From Pegea sp. RAD2-039 (lineage: Eukaryota; Chordata; Thaliacea; Salpida; Salpidae), in NCBI GenBank assembly GCA_034620365.1, contig JAQGEQ010000011.1, positions 744,001 to 808,000 on the forward strand: a stretch of 64,000 nt of DNA. Reading direction: 5' to 3'. The translations under genes and the position numbers were made by a program. This document shows positions 12,001-27,000 of this stretch, in pieces (positions within the stretch are counted from its first letter, which is position 1; the number at the start of each line of letters is the position of its first letter). Under the pieces are notes generated by a model. That model was not told the DNA's origin, did not search any database, and saw only the letters and a program-made list of their open reading frames with translations.

Positions 12001-15000
12001 TTTTATTTTCATGTCTGAGATTTTTCTTTAAAAGTTAAAGAACTTTTGTGCGAAATTTCAGGCAGATAGAAAATCAATATTCAAAATTAGTCTGAATTCA
12101 AGACATCATTCAAAACCCCACAAATTAAATCAACATCTTTCAAAGGAGCTTCATATTTTTCATTTAAAAAAAATCATTTAATTAATCATCACTTATAAAA
12201 TACAAAAGATAATTTCAAAAGATATACAAAAATTAAAAAAAAAACATTTTCAAATTTGATGTTTTGCCATTCAATTAAAGAAACCATTAAATTAAAATTC
12301 CTAAATTTTCTTTCTAACTATACTACAGGCTACATATCTAATGAGATGTACTCAAGCAAGCATGACTTTAAGTGATGTATCAATTTTTATGTTAAGTATA
12401 AGCAATTCAAAATGAAAAATTTCTATGTACTTATCATACAATATAAATTAGAAGATACAAACTCTTTTTGTTTGTATGATAATATCATAGTTCTTATTTT
12501 ATAAACAAATTGACTTCTCTGTTTGTGTTTAAGTTACTTCCTGTAAAGCAAAAATTTATTTACAATGTCTAAATTTTCAGTTGAATCTAAAACTTCAACA
12601 AATTCTTAACTTTGAGTAAAAATAAGTAAAAAGACAAGCCGTAATGTAATTTATGTAATGAGAGTTTTTAAAAACGATCCAAGTCAATCTAACCATCTGC
12701 GTTGATAGAATTTCAGAGCATCTTGGATAATTTTGTAAAGTTTGCAGATCTCTCACGTAGCAGATTTGTGTGAGAAAGAAATGTTACAGCTGCAGGCAAA
12801 CAGATCTTACTCCTGTGACCTTTTGTGACTCTCAACTCAAAAATGATAAATATTTTTAATTGTTCTTTAATGACAGAATATATGACTCAAAATATATGAC
12901 AAAATTTCATCTACTGCTTTCAACTTATCTAAAATAAATTGCCCGACTTTTTTTATTCAAATGAGCTATTAGATTGTTGTAGAGCAGTCCACTGACACAC
13001 TCTGTCAGTAGTGTATTTAAACACTCAAAAAAGCAATAAATCAGTTCAATAAATTTTACTTATTAGTTAAATAGAGTCTAACTGTGAACACAACTAAATT
13101 TTGCTGACAAGTTACAAAGTTTGTTTTTTATGACTACACACCATTAAAACAAGCTTTCAAACGCGAGCTGAATTTTAATTCTTCTTGTTACTTTTGTTAT
13201 ACTATTATGTGTAATTACAGGAGAATTGCTAGTGGTGCATACAGTCAGTTACTGTCCATGCAATTGGTGCGTAATTACTGCAAAGTTGTGGTCACGTGAT
13301 CCCAGCTGCACAATTAAACTTTTGTTTGTCATCGCAGTGACGCGGCTAGGAGCTGCTGTTTCAATGAACACGCAGAAGACCCTTTGCTTGAAGTCACTCA
13401 TCTAGGTAAGCTTGACCAAACGCCCTTCATCGCTCATTATGCTTCAATGAGAAGGGCGAAGTGGAAACAGGTGCCATGGGAAGCTGTGACAGGTTGTCTT
13501 TACTGCAAGTCTCTTTGAGTTGTTCGTTTAATTTTCCCAACTAAATTTATTGTTGTGAAATAATTTGAGTTTCACGTTTCTCAGAGATATATCTTTGAAA
13601 AAGATAATATTTCATCAAACAAATAAGCTGACAATTAACTATAACATTTTGTGATTATCAAACTTCAAATAAGATATCTGATATTTTAAGGTGTTCAAAG
13701 GAGCCAATTCACGTAAATTAATGAAGAAAATCAATTAGAGACTGGTTTATGGAAGCATTACTGGCATTTTAACGACATTGATCCAGTAAAAGATATTTCA
13801 GCTTATAAAAATGAAAAAAAAGTTTTGTGAATGTGTTATTAGTGTATTACAATATTCAATAAATCAAGTGTCAGAGTTGAGGTCAATAACATAACAATTA
13901 TTTGACTTCGATTAATAGTACTTGATAAGGAAGAAACAATAATAAAAAAATTGTTTGAAATATGGTGCTACGGATCAGTAAACATGAGAAAATATAAAAG
14001 TTGTTATATGAAATAGACTACCAAGCTTAATATTTAAATTTTATTCTAAAACAAATCAAAACTCAGATTGATATTAAGGTAGTTTCTTGCGCACAGCAAC
14101 AATAGTGTTTGGCAAAGTAAATTTGAAACTATTCTATGCCAAATAATAACTTGAGCTGTTGATAGAAATGGCAGAAAATGAAAATTGATCTTCAAGCACT
14201 AAATAAAGCTTTTTAAAGGTGCTTGTTACGTCAAATGGAAAGAATAAAGTTTAGAAAGGTACATCAATAATGTTCTAAAAACTAGTTCGATTATAAATTG
14301 AAAATTTTTAGCAGCCTTATGTTAACATTTGAAGTATACTTTCTCTAAAGTATTTTCGCAAAATGTATAGAGTAAAAGCTCCACTCATAACGGTACAGTT
14401 TCTTTTGGAAAACTTATGTATGCGTTTACTTATCAGTCAAATATTTACATCTGAAAATTTGACTTGCTTCAAATATTGCAACCTGATACTTTGAGATTCA
14501 ATTCAGTTTTATTGAAATATCTCAAATAAAAATATTTTTACAAAGTAAGTAACTTTTTGGCTTCAAGTGAAAAACTGCATTTAAATTTAACTTAATCTGT
14601 GTTGTTTTATATTTAAAAAATTGGTTCTAAAAGAAAGTTTTTTTTTTAAATGCAATGTTGATACGTAAAAGATTAAGTTTGTAGCAAATAAAACAGACTC
14701 AAATAAAATCAGTTTAAGAACTAAATTTTACTAATAGAAAACTCTGTAACTCTTCAATTATAATTATGCAATTACTTTGCTAGAGGACATTTTCACAAAG
14801 TTATTCATACTCAAAAAGATAGTCTGGAACCCAATCAAGCTTAGACATTTTTGTTGGCACTAAATTTCTTCTTTTTACTTGTTGCATGTTAAAAGAAAGG
14901 TGACCAACACGGCTATACTCAACAAAACAAACAACATTTTACTGAGAAAAATCAAGCATAGAAAATCTACAAAAAGTATATACAAACTTTTCTATTTTTT

Positions 15001-18000
15001 CGTCCAATTATTATGAAAATACTTCAATGAATTTTATGCTTTGTAAATACTTTTATTTGTTTATAAGTTTTCTGTTTCTCAAAAAGAAGTTAAATACAGT
15101 TTATAGCAAGCCGCTAGATGACGCTCGTCTGTGTTTCCATAGTAACCTAATGTAAACTACGAACAACTTATTTATTATCGTTTAGATGTAACAGCAGTTT
15201 TACAATCATGGTGAGATTAATCCATCGCGGAACTATTTAAAAAAATCCTCTAGGCTTATGTGAAAATAAAGTCAGCGAATAATCAACAATTTGCAGACAA
15301 TAAACTAACCTTTTTGGCCTTTTAATTAGAAGTAAACTTTTTGTGTGTTCGAAGTAATTGTTTAAACATACAATTATTTTGGTTGCCAAATCATTTCAAA
15401 TCAAACATGGTTCGACTGTTGTTGCAACAATTTTAACTTTCATTGAGCACAAAATTTTCGAAGAATATTGGTAGAACTCCACAAATAATTAACGTAATTA
15501 CGAAAGAGTCCGGCCAAAAAAAAATATTTTTTCTATCTTCTTTGGCCAGAATTAAACGCTTGACTGGTTTGCTACACCTCATTGCCTTGTAACGTGATTA
15601 TTGGGGTGCCTTCATACCACAATGTTAACTTTCATTCAGTATTTCTTGTAGAAAATATAATAATCGATGTCAATGACATTATTTCCTTAGGTAATTTCAA
15701 GATCAAAAATAAGACTTAGCCGTGCATTTCTAATTGTACACTAGCTCATTCCTTAAACACGTATTTGTGTTCAATTCTCACAAAACTTTTTTTACAGTTT
15801 GTCACAAAGACTAGTAATTGTTTGATGTTGACACAACAACATATGACATCAAAACTGAAGTTTTAGTTCTAATCATTAACTGTCGGGTTTATTGATCATT
15901 GAAAAGTAAAAGGAGACTGTTGTGGTAAGTATCTGCTTAATCAAAAAGGGTTTAAGCTTGTTTGAGAGGAGTGAGGAATACTTCTACGCCTTTCTATGAC
16001 AGTAATTGGAATCTAGCTCGCAAACGATTGAAGTAGTTTTCACGTAAATAAATACAATTTTCTAAATCTGCAGTATTTTTGTTGTGTCTTTTCACGTCTG
16101 TGTTTCTTTTCTAGGCCATATGATCAACTAAATAGTGCTATTGCACTAAAAGAGCTTTTTCTGACATATCACTTATTTTGATTCACTTTCACAGCTGACT
16201 TTTACATCTTTTACAATCTTGTACCACAAAGACAAATTGTTGGCACTGATTTCACTTTATTGCTTGCGTCGCTGTGAATCTGACAAGTTCCAGCCAAACC
16301 AAAACTGTCGTTATTATATCAAAACAGTCAAAAAGAAAGTTCGGCGAATGTTAATTTGTGATTGCTGTCTAACTTCTCAAATCCGACGTGGCAGACTTTA
16401 TCCTCGTTAGTTTGACCACTTTTTGGCAAGTTTAACTTTGTAGATACAAATAGTCGCAGAGCTTTATTAGCGTTGACTAATAACGACATCAGTTGAACAA
16501 GATAGCAGAACATGAAAAATTTGTGTTTTTTTTATCATAAATATTTCACAAAAATACTTTTCAGTATAAATCTTTAGACATTGTCACTTTGATGAAAGAT
16601 TTTTTAAATTTTTACAAATTGATTTGTTTTGAGATTGCGATGATATAAGCTATAACTATGATTATAGTGTAAAGTAAACTAAGTTTTCTTCAACATATCG
16701 ACGAATAAATGTCTAAATAAATTTTAAGTTTTAAACTGACCGCACCAACTTTACTTTCAAATTATGTAATCCAAGAAGGAATCAGTAGTATTCCCAGAAG
16801 AGTTGTAATCATCTGATTTGACGATAAAGAAGAAAACACTTAACAGTAGAAACGCTGACACAAAGAGCTTACAGTACTATATATCTTAGAGATTGCATAG
16901 AATTATCTTGATTATTTGTTTTGATTTAGTTTTAAATGCTAAAGATAGATTTCCAAAACTTTGTTTTGCTATAGGAAACGATACAAATAATTATTAAGGG
17001 TGATATACTGATGGTTATTAAAGCTTTTAAAACTATAAGCATGGAATTCAATTCACATGATTGCATTTTGATGCCCCGTATGTTAGCATAGCAGCAATAA
17101 CTTTGCTAATACAGTGAGCCTTATTAATTATAAAAGCTATATTTAAACAGCTTGAAGTACAATGAACATTATTTTTACTTTGGAAATTACTAGTGTTTCA
17201 AAATTATTATTTTTTTAATTGAACTTTTAAGCTAAGAGTAAATAACTGAAGCATAGAAAGTTTTTTTACTTGAAAAAATTATTTTAGTTTACTGTATTTA
17301 AGACAGTAGTTTTGTAAACATACTCACTTACTTTACTTTAAAGTAGAGGTTCAATTGATCTATTAGTAGTTTTATATGAAGTCATAGATTTAGTTCAAAA
17401 TTTTAAATTATTCGATTAAATTTTTTTATTTAAAACTTAATCTTTACAGCTTTTGTGCTAGTAAAAGTTGACACCCGGACATTAAATAAAAAGAAAACTT
17501 CTACACCCTTCTGTTCAAATAAAACTTTAGAGGAGTAAATAATTTCATCTACTCTGACATTGAAACATAATTTCTGCTTTTTAAAACGTTGCAAAAATAT
17601 ATTTGGCAAAAGGGTGTAAGAAATAGATTTAATTATTTCTAAAGTTTTATCGAGGTTAATTACTTCGATATGTATAACTAAGGCTTAACTATGTTTGTAA
17701 AGAAACTTGATTTCATTAAATATTTAATGCACGCTTTGTCAATCTATTTTTAAGTTTTAAGCCTGACAAGTAAAGAAAATAAGCACTGAAGTCATTCAAA
17801 AAGTTGATATAAAAATATACAAATCGTCATCTTTTGTGGGACCTATAAATTTTAAGCAATACCAACACTTATAAAATATTAATAGACCTTTTCAGCAGTA
17901 CAAACATAAAAAATTAAACCCTTTGGTGAGTATATATATATAAATTTATTGCTTGTTAACTTTTTTTTATACTATTTTTTAACTATAGTGATATTTCAAC

Positions 18001-21000
18001 CTTAATGAAGAATAAATTTCATTTCATAATTTGTTGTGTTTTTTTAATTTTTCAATGAAAACTGAAAACTTACATGATTTAAGTAAATTAACTTTTCATT
18101 TTTTATTATAAGTGTTATTAAATGCAGTCTGGTAAAGACTAATCACTGTAGTTCAATCTTTAAATGTACCACTTAATAGTTTCAACATACAAAAACGCCT
18201 GGTACAACGTCTTTACTTGTACAAAAGGTTTGAACATGTTTTTTTATATCTTATCATAATATTATAGGTTTTTATTAAAATAGTTGTTCATAAAAGCAAT
18301 AATGAACAGCTTTTTACATCACATTAAATTGAAAGATTTTATCAGATAGTTCAAACTAAATTTTTCTAATATGAAATGTCTAAAAAAAAACAGTAATAAT
18401 GTCTAAATTAAAAAACTTAAATATTTTTGAACTTGTTGCTAGTCAGTTTTATACCCAAAAATTATATCTATAAAATAAGCAGAATAGAATGCTGCTAAAA
18501 TAATCTTTTAAAAAATATTTGTGGGAGAGTTACTGAGGTTTAATTATCTTAAATAGTTGGTGAGTCTACAGAATAGACTCCACAAGAAAGTCAAAGTCTT
18601 TCTGCTCAACAATAAATTCAGTGGCATTTTCTTTCACCACTGTCATTATCTTTATAAATAAAGACCCTCATACCATCAGCTGCCCAGCTAACATTGTGAA
18701 AATTGGCTCTGAAGTTAGCTTGCCAACAACTGAAGCTTGACACGCAACAAATATAAAAGTTAAATGAGCCTGCATATATCAATATAATAGTGCGTGTTAT
18801 GGGCATTGTGTGACAAGTGTTTTTGTTGGCTGCGACCTACTCTGCTGATGGCTCACCATACATGAAGTAAGTGCAGAGCTTATAGATATTTTCATTTGTC
18901 ACAATTGGTTTGTTTAGAAGTAGTTGAAGAACACATCCTAAAACAACATTTTAGCTATGAACACCTGCTAACATCAAAAACAATATCTACAAAAAACTTT
19001 AACATTCACAGCTTCATTAACAATCAGCCTGCAGTAACTGTTAAAGGTTTTACACCGGCAAAACATTTTATTTGTTCTATAAAATTTACTTTTCTAACAA
19101 CAACTTTCTAAAACACTTTGTATCACTTGTCTTAAAAGCTAACTTTAATAAACTTAAACTTGATATGGTATCTGTTGTATAAAATCTTTATTCGTTTTAT
19201 GTAATAAAATAATATATAAGTTTAATACGAATATAAGCTTTTAGTGAAGTTATTGCATGCTTGCTTAGCTTTGTGGTTCTTGTTTACTATCGTTCTTATT
19301 AGGTTGAGGTATCATGTTTTAAAAACAAGTTTTCAACTTCTGACTTTAAAAGTAGTATTTGCTGAAAGTTATTAAAAAAGCAAAATTTAGTAGGTTTAAA
19401 TGTTGTTCATACATAGTGAGATAGTAGTTTTAATTTTACTACTTCTTTTATTTATACTATTTAAAATTACTTTTGTTCCAGCTTATAATTTCTTACAAAG
19501 TAACAACAAAAATAATTTTAGGTTTAAAACTCTTTTTAAAATATAAATGTTCTTTAGATCTTGTTTACTTTAAAAAAATGCATGAAATTTTATTTCACAA
19601 AGTTTCAAAATTTGACAAGTTAAAAGTTTATTTTTTAGGTTTTTATCCATTCAAATGTCAATCCTTCTTCAATTTTTATCTGTGGCTAGAATTTAGCATC
19701 TCAAGTTGAAAATAAATAGGCTAACATAACATCTAACCAGGAAAAAATGTATTTAGCCGTAAAACTTTTCTTTTTGATACATTTGTGCTTTGGTGATGAT
19801 CTTTTTTTCAAAACCAAAAAGTTTTAAAAACCTAAGGCTCAACATATGTTCTTATAATAATAAATTACATAAGAAAAACCTTAATTATATGATTTAAAAA
19901 ATATTCGAGAGATATTTAAAACTCAAAACCTTTTCAATAAAATCCATTAAATCCAAATACAGTAACAACGACTAAAAAGAAAAACGAACAAAAACACATA
20001 TAAGCAAAATAATTCAAAGCCAACATAAGAATATGATACAAAACATTGTATTTTATAATTCACTCATGCAATTCTAATCTATTTTTCAAGTCAATATTTC
20101 ACGAGATTGTCGAAAATCTAGTTACTAATAGTTTATCAATTGTTTCACTTTTAATAAGTTGTTAATGAGTTCTCTTAAATTCATCTTGCTTTTAGTTGAA
20201 AGACTAGATGACCAATGCCAGAAACAATCTTAACTAAAGATTATCAAGTTAACATTGCAAGAGTTTAGTAATGTAAGACTTATGCAGCCTCAATACATAA
20301 ATATACATCTAAAGCAATTAGTAGCTTACAAGAAAATCATATTTTACCTCTCTTTTCGTGGATTTTCATTTCCAATTTCATATTATAATGAGTACAAGCT
20401 CCTCCTCGCATACTTTCCATGCCACTTCTGCTTCCGTCTGATGTCGCTGTAAAAAACAAACAAAAGTTTTATGGACGATCTTAAGGCTTTGAAATCAGAG
20501 TGCTAACTTATTGAAGATTTGTAAAAGGTTTATTGAAGCTTTAAAGTTTCTTTCTTATGAAAAGTATTAATGTTGATAATACGATTTTACAAAATCATTT
20601 GTCACCGTCTGCTAATGCTCTAGTGACTGATGCTCTGATTAATGACAGGTTAAAAATTGAAAAATTGATTCAGAAAAACTTTTAGTTTAATATTAAGATT
20701 AAAATCTTTAATAGAGTTGCTGAATGTTTGAGAAAATGTGACGTGCGTTAAAAATTAAACAAATGAATATTTTAAACAAAAATGTTCTTTTCTTACACAA
20801 TCAAAATGACTTATTGAGTGAATGAACAATAAAACTCCAATTTGGTTTTTACAACCTAAACCGAACCCTGCAGTATATGCGTGACTAAATCCTTATATAA
20901 TACAGCATCAATTTAGTGGGAGAAAACTTCTTATAAGGTTGTATGATTTATGTTGCTTCTGCATAATGGATACTAAATTTTATATTTGTTTTCGTTATTA

Positions 21001-24000
21001 GAACAGAATCTAGTTTAAGCAAAATAAATCGTCCAAAAGTAAAACCTGAGCCAATGAGCTGCCGGCCTGATTGTTTATTTACTATTCAAAAACAAAAATA
21101 TTTATAATAACATGAAAATAATCAAACCAAGAAATTACATCTTGCCCTGCATTGTACATCAATAGCAGTATTTTCTTTGTTTTAAAGATATACTTAATTC
21201 ATTCCATTGTTTGAGTATGTTATAGATTAAATAGATTTGAAGTTAAATAATTTAAGAAGAACTTTTGTTCGAATGACAGCTTATAAATTATTCTTTAAAC
21301 AATTCTTTCTCGTTAGATTTGTCTGATACAAAGATGTTTAAATTAAAAATCATTTGATTAATGATAGCTAAATCTTTTATCAAATATCATCATTATAAAA
21401 ACAATTTAATCTAATAAATCATTTAGTTTATAGTAATATTAGTTTATAGTATGAAACAAAATTTCTTCAGTGAAACTCTCTTAAGAAGTTTGAACTCATG
21501 GATTTAGCTTTAGTTTATCTTGCTAATTCTAATTCAATTTATATTAACTGATTAAAATGCTACAAGAGTACAAGAAAATATCCGCAAAATGATTTGAACT
21601 GATTTTTGACTAGTACCAAAGTTACTTAATAAATAAATATAGAAGATTATATATCTTAGAATGACAAATCAGATTAAAACGAATATCTGCTAATTCTGCT
21701 ATAACTCTGCTATAAGGTTCATGTGACTAAAGTCCAGAAGATTATATAGTTTTAAACTTGTTTTATGGGAAAGGTAGCTTGTGGCAACAAAGTCTTTCCT
21801 ACCTTGATTTACAGCAAGTACACAGCACTTCAGCCCAGTAGGCTTTAAAGCTTGATGATCAGACTAACTGCAACGTAAACATGTCAATTCAAATTTTCAG
21901 CGCTAACTTTCTTCAACAATTTTCTTTGTTTTTTACCAAAGCTAAAAACAAGCTTTTAGAAAAATTAAAAAATGTAAAACCTTCAGCTTAGTATAATCGT
22001 CTAAATAATTTGTTCAAGTAAACTACTAGAAGCATTTTTTAAAATTAATGCTTTCTAAAATGATAGTTTTACTGTATTGTTTGTTTTAATGAAAGCCAAG
22101 ATGCTTAAAAATAAAATTCTACCTCTTTTGGATTTTGTTTTTTACTTAATTTTTTACATAATAAGAAAAGAATGGTATGAAGATATGGGGATGTTTAGTC
22201 AACTTTACACTTCGATTACTCTTATTTAATCATAAAGTAAAAAGATAAAATGAAACGTCATTGAATAGTTTCTTAAAACTAAAATCAAATTAACTGCCAG
22301 ATAGTTATGCATAGAATCTACAATTAATTCTTCTTTTGTTATTTTCCTATTTGTTCAAAAAATAAATTTTGTAATCATGATTGCTTGTAAAAAGTCTAAT
22401 AATGATCTAAGTTGAAAATACAGCTTAAAGCAGCTTATGATGATGCACTATTCAAGCAGTTTCTCATTCTCAGTTGCTGCATTGAGCACATACATGATAC
22501 TCAACAAAAGTTTGGTCTTAGCAAAAGTAAAATAATTTATTTTATTTCCTATTTCCTGCATTAATTTTGTGTTTTTGTCAAAAAGACTAGTTATTTCTAA
22601 AAGCTAGTTTGTTTTTAAAAAGATTAAATATTTTAGAGTATTGTAAATTGAATATCACTTGTATATTTCTAAACTATCATTTAAATTTTGTCAATTGTGG
22701 ATCTTTACTGTATAAAATCAATAAAACTAAACTCTGAGTTTTGTTATGTAAGACGATAGCAGTAGAAGAGTTAGCCTCAACCAAACTAACTCAACCTAAA
22801 ATGTTTTTTGGTGAGAATGTCAAATTTTCTTACGCTTACTGACCATGAAATAAGACTTAATGCAGACAAAAATACCATCTTTTGCGTTGTGGTACTATTC
22901 GATGACTCCGTACAGGAGCCAGAGATGGATAAAAAACTTTTCATTATTGTGATATGATATTTCGTAAATTACCTATGCGTTGAGATCGCAAGGAAAAGAT
23001 AATGAGAACATTTTGTGAATGCTTTTTCGACTGCAACAGTCACTCAGTGAAAGCCACCACTACCAATTACTGACCTGTTTCTGCTGCGTTTACTGATGTG
23101 TGAGCTTACTTAATGATTCATTTGGAGGCTAAACGTTGTATTACAGACATACAAAAACGGAAGCAAGTAAAAGTGGGTGTAGTTCAAATTAAGTAATTTT
23201 ATAGTGTTTCAAAAAATATATTTTCCTATTTTACCAATTAACAATTTTTCAAGTACAGACGTAGCGTTTTCATTCTAATTCGTATTTAAATAGAAAAATG
23301 TAATAAATAAACTATTCTTTACACAATTGTTTTTTTTTTGTTTTTAGTGCTAATTTAGAAAACAGGTAGTTGAATAAAACACTTTAAAAATTTTAAAATT
23401 TAATTACTAGTAAAATGTTGTTTACTTGTGTAGTATTAGAACAAACAAGCATAAAATGAAGTACTAATTAAATTAGATTACAATTTGGAAAGAAAATATT
23501 TTTGTATCTGATAGTTTTTGTTGATAAGATTTTTCCCATATATTACTTTGAATAATGCAGTCTGATAATATCTTTAGAGAATCAGACAAGCTTTGTGTTG
23601 CTTTAACATTTTTCACAAACCCTATAACTATTCAGTACTTAATATGATGTATACAAAATCATCACTCAAACAAAAATATTTGCACAATACAAACTATACC
23701 AAGTGTAGATCATTACAATGAAAGAATTAAATAAAATCCATTTTTATTTTTCTATCAGCAAAATTGATAAAATCAAAGTTACAGAAGAAAAACTTCCCTG
23801 TGTAGACTAAACGTTCGTTTCACTTTGACATTAAATTTTTCATTGTCAAAATTTCTGCAGCTTCCATACTAGGTATAACAATTGTAAATCCCTTACCCAC
23901 TAAATTCTTCCTTTAAAATACTGTGATCGATTATAAAGTCTTACGTGGGGATCTTTACTTCAACAAAATTGTAAATGTTCTTTTTTATAGCAACACGCTT

Positions 24001-27000
24001 ATTCAATAAGATTTAGGAGATATGGAAACATTTACTGTTTGTAATACTGTTGGTAAGTAGGGTATCAAACTTGACGTTAAAGCTTATTTAGTTGTTATTC
24101 AACACTTTAACCTTGTTTCAAAATGTTAATACTTATATTTTTCATTTGCTGTGTTGTGACAATTTCTTACGATTCGATTTTATTAAAAAAAAACGATATC
24201 TTATCGAAAAACATCCAGTTACCTATGAGATTAAAAAGATGAAAGTTATTCATTTTCAATAAAAGGAATTTCGAATCACTGAGTTTTGTTTCATATATTT
24301 TTAAGCAAATTTTTCATCTGAGTTTTCAAAAAAAAGTATTGAAATAATAACCTTCATCGTTACAGACTGTATTCAATCAGTGTCAATCGCATGCCATGAG
24401 CTATAAGTCAAAAGTGTTTGCGAAAACGTTTTTACTTTACAAAAAAAAAAGAAATATTTAAAGTTGTAAAAGAAATAAACGTTATAAGCACATTTATTGT
24501 CTTATTTTATTAAGCAAGTAGTTTTAACAAAGAAATATATGAATTTAGAGTAAACCGTTTTATGTTTAAATAAGAAAATTTGAACAAGGTTTTGTTTCCA
24601 TAGATTTTAAAAATTGACTTATAGAAATGATTAATGTGCTGCATATACATTATTTTTATCGTAAATGAAGTCTGGTAAACAAGCTTACCAGCAAGCTGTA
24701 AGACGCAAATGATGTGTACATAAACCTTGTTTAATGCTAAGAGTGTTTTAATTTACATTATTCTTTTTATGGAAAAGATTTAAAATGAATTAATATAAAC
24801 TTATAAATTAGAAAATAGCTTATAACTTTAAAAATAATCACAAAGTACCAATCATTTTGCAGTATATATCAAATTATAAACGATGAATATTCATAAATAA
24901 CCGTTTCATTAATATAGCATTTATTATTTTGTGACAAAATTTGCTAAAGGCACTTTTTTAGATTTTTGCTTAATTGATAGTATAAGCGAAGAACTATTGA
25001 TACTAAGTATAAAAACAAAAACCTTAAACTTCATCATCTTATTTTATGAACGTACTTTAAGGTTTATCACTCTTGTAAACATTATTTATTTACTTAAATA
25101 ATTCGCTGTCAGTTATGATACAAAGATTAGCAATAAAAGCGAGCAAAACCGCTTACTTTGAACCCTAAATATAATCATCTTACTTTTTATCAATTAGTTA
25201 TGAGTTTTTCACATTTGCAGAAACACGATATACAATTTTGTTAGTAAATGAGTTTACAAAACCATAGCATCAATAAGTTTTCTATTTAACTAGCTTGCAC
25301 ATTTTGTACTTTATTTTTTTGATGGATTCTTTTTCAATAAACATAAATGCTTGAATATCCTTTTACTTTGTAGGATAGCTGTTTTAACGATAAAATGTTG
25401 ATTTATTTGATTATTTTTTAGTAATTGGCAACATATAGAGTATGCTTAAGTATATTCTGAATAACCAGGCAATTTTGCTAAAAAAGATTTTTTGTAAATA
25501 AATACCTAATTTAATGTCTTAGATCAAAAAGTGATTTTGATTAGTTACAAGTACGACAAACTAAACGACCCATTGACCTATTCTATTAAAATTAATTTGT
25601 TAGATTACATAAGCGGCATGATTTTATAAAAAACTATATAAAAATAAGCGAAAGCTTACAACCTTAAATAATTGAAAACATTCATCATACTGTTTACAAA
25701 AAGCTTAAAACCCTTCAAAACAATATTGTGAGTGAGTTGCATGAAAGAAAAGATTTTAAAGCTTTTAAAACCCGCTGGTGTATTTTAGCTTTTCAATTAG
25801 ATTTCTAAATGAATATTAAAAAGTGTCTTGGTAGAATTTGTTTAATGTGTTTTCTGATTTTAGTTAGAAAACTAAAATTCAAGAATAAAACTGTCAGATA
25901 GAAAATAAATTAAATTGTCCGAAATTTGATTTTTCATTTAATTCTTAGTACTGTCTTTTCAACAAAGTATATTCAGTTTTAAAACTATATTAGTATTTAA
26001 GATCTTAAAGTAAATAATAAAGTTTTGAGACCAAACAATTCTGTCAGTTTGTTTTAACTACTCAACCAATGTCGAAATGTACTATGAAGCATACAGTTTG
26101 TTCGTTTCTCTGTAAAAGTATACAGTAGTAGATGTAAAATCTGAAAATCTAGAATAATCAAATCTGAAATGATTGGATTATTAGTTTAATAATTTCAAAA
26201 AGATAAGATCCTAACAACTTTTTAAGTTGCTGACCTACAGAAGCTAAAAAACTGTTTGACAATATAAGTTGCTCCCTAGCAAAGTTTCAATTAAGAACAA
26301 GGTTTAAACAGCAAACTAAGTAAAAGCATTGAGTAATTAATCAAAGATTAAACTAGGCATTTGAAATATCAGTTAGCTGTCAGGTAGATGATAGGACATA
26401 AAAACAAACACACAACAGAATGATAAAATTGTAAATGCCATGTCAAATGTTCTGACAGTTTTATGATAATATTTTTAGTCTTTTTAAGTTTTTCTTGATT
26501 AAAACAAACTATAAAAAACTACTAATTTCTTTGATTAATTTTGTTGTCAAAAGATTATGTTAAAAATTTTTAATTTAAATTCAGAACCTTACCTTAGCTT
26601 AGAAATCGGGTTATTACAAATCTAAACTGAGTTTATAAGTTCTTTTGATATTAAAATGAATCATGTTAACTCTTTTCTGAACTATTGTGATTGTAATTTC
26701 AGCAAGTTTTTCGCGATTTCTTTTGAGGGTAGAAAGTCATTAGCTGCACCAACTCCTTCAAGTAGCCAGTTCATTGATCCATACTATGAGTTTGTATCTT
26801 ACTCAGTCAACTAATTTTCACTGCTGGTAGAGTAAAGTCAAATATCACATAGTAACGTTGCAAAAACAACAATGGATGAATTACGAATACTTGTTTTGGT
26901 GACATAACTACCTTCAAAACGAAAAGTTCTCATTTGTCTACAGTTTATACATCTAGATATTTTGTTAAAAATAAAAAGTAGAACTTTTAGAGATTTACTT

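Larger units (their letters stand above)
11664..20347 (-). other. Ephrin intron 3
   Basis: Bounded by GTAAAA and TTCGCAG. This is the intron with the most internal structure. It holds a G+C-raised patch at 13.2-13.5 kb, a possible plus-strand unit at 15.1-16.4 kb, a cluster of inverted repeats at 17.5-17.65 kb and a coding-like relic at 18.57-18.87 kb. The remainder is plain AT-rich DNA. Confidence 0.85.

Noticed and set aside
16328-16513. 61-codon minus-strand frame
   Set aside because: It overlaps the possible plus-strand exon at 16195-16410 and does not join the ephrin phase. It was judged a shadow of raised G+C.
24672-24691. CTGGTAA/TTACCAG inverted pair
   Set aside because: A 7-bp stem is common by chance, and nothing surrounds it.
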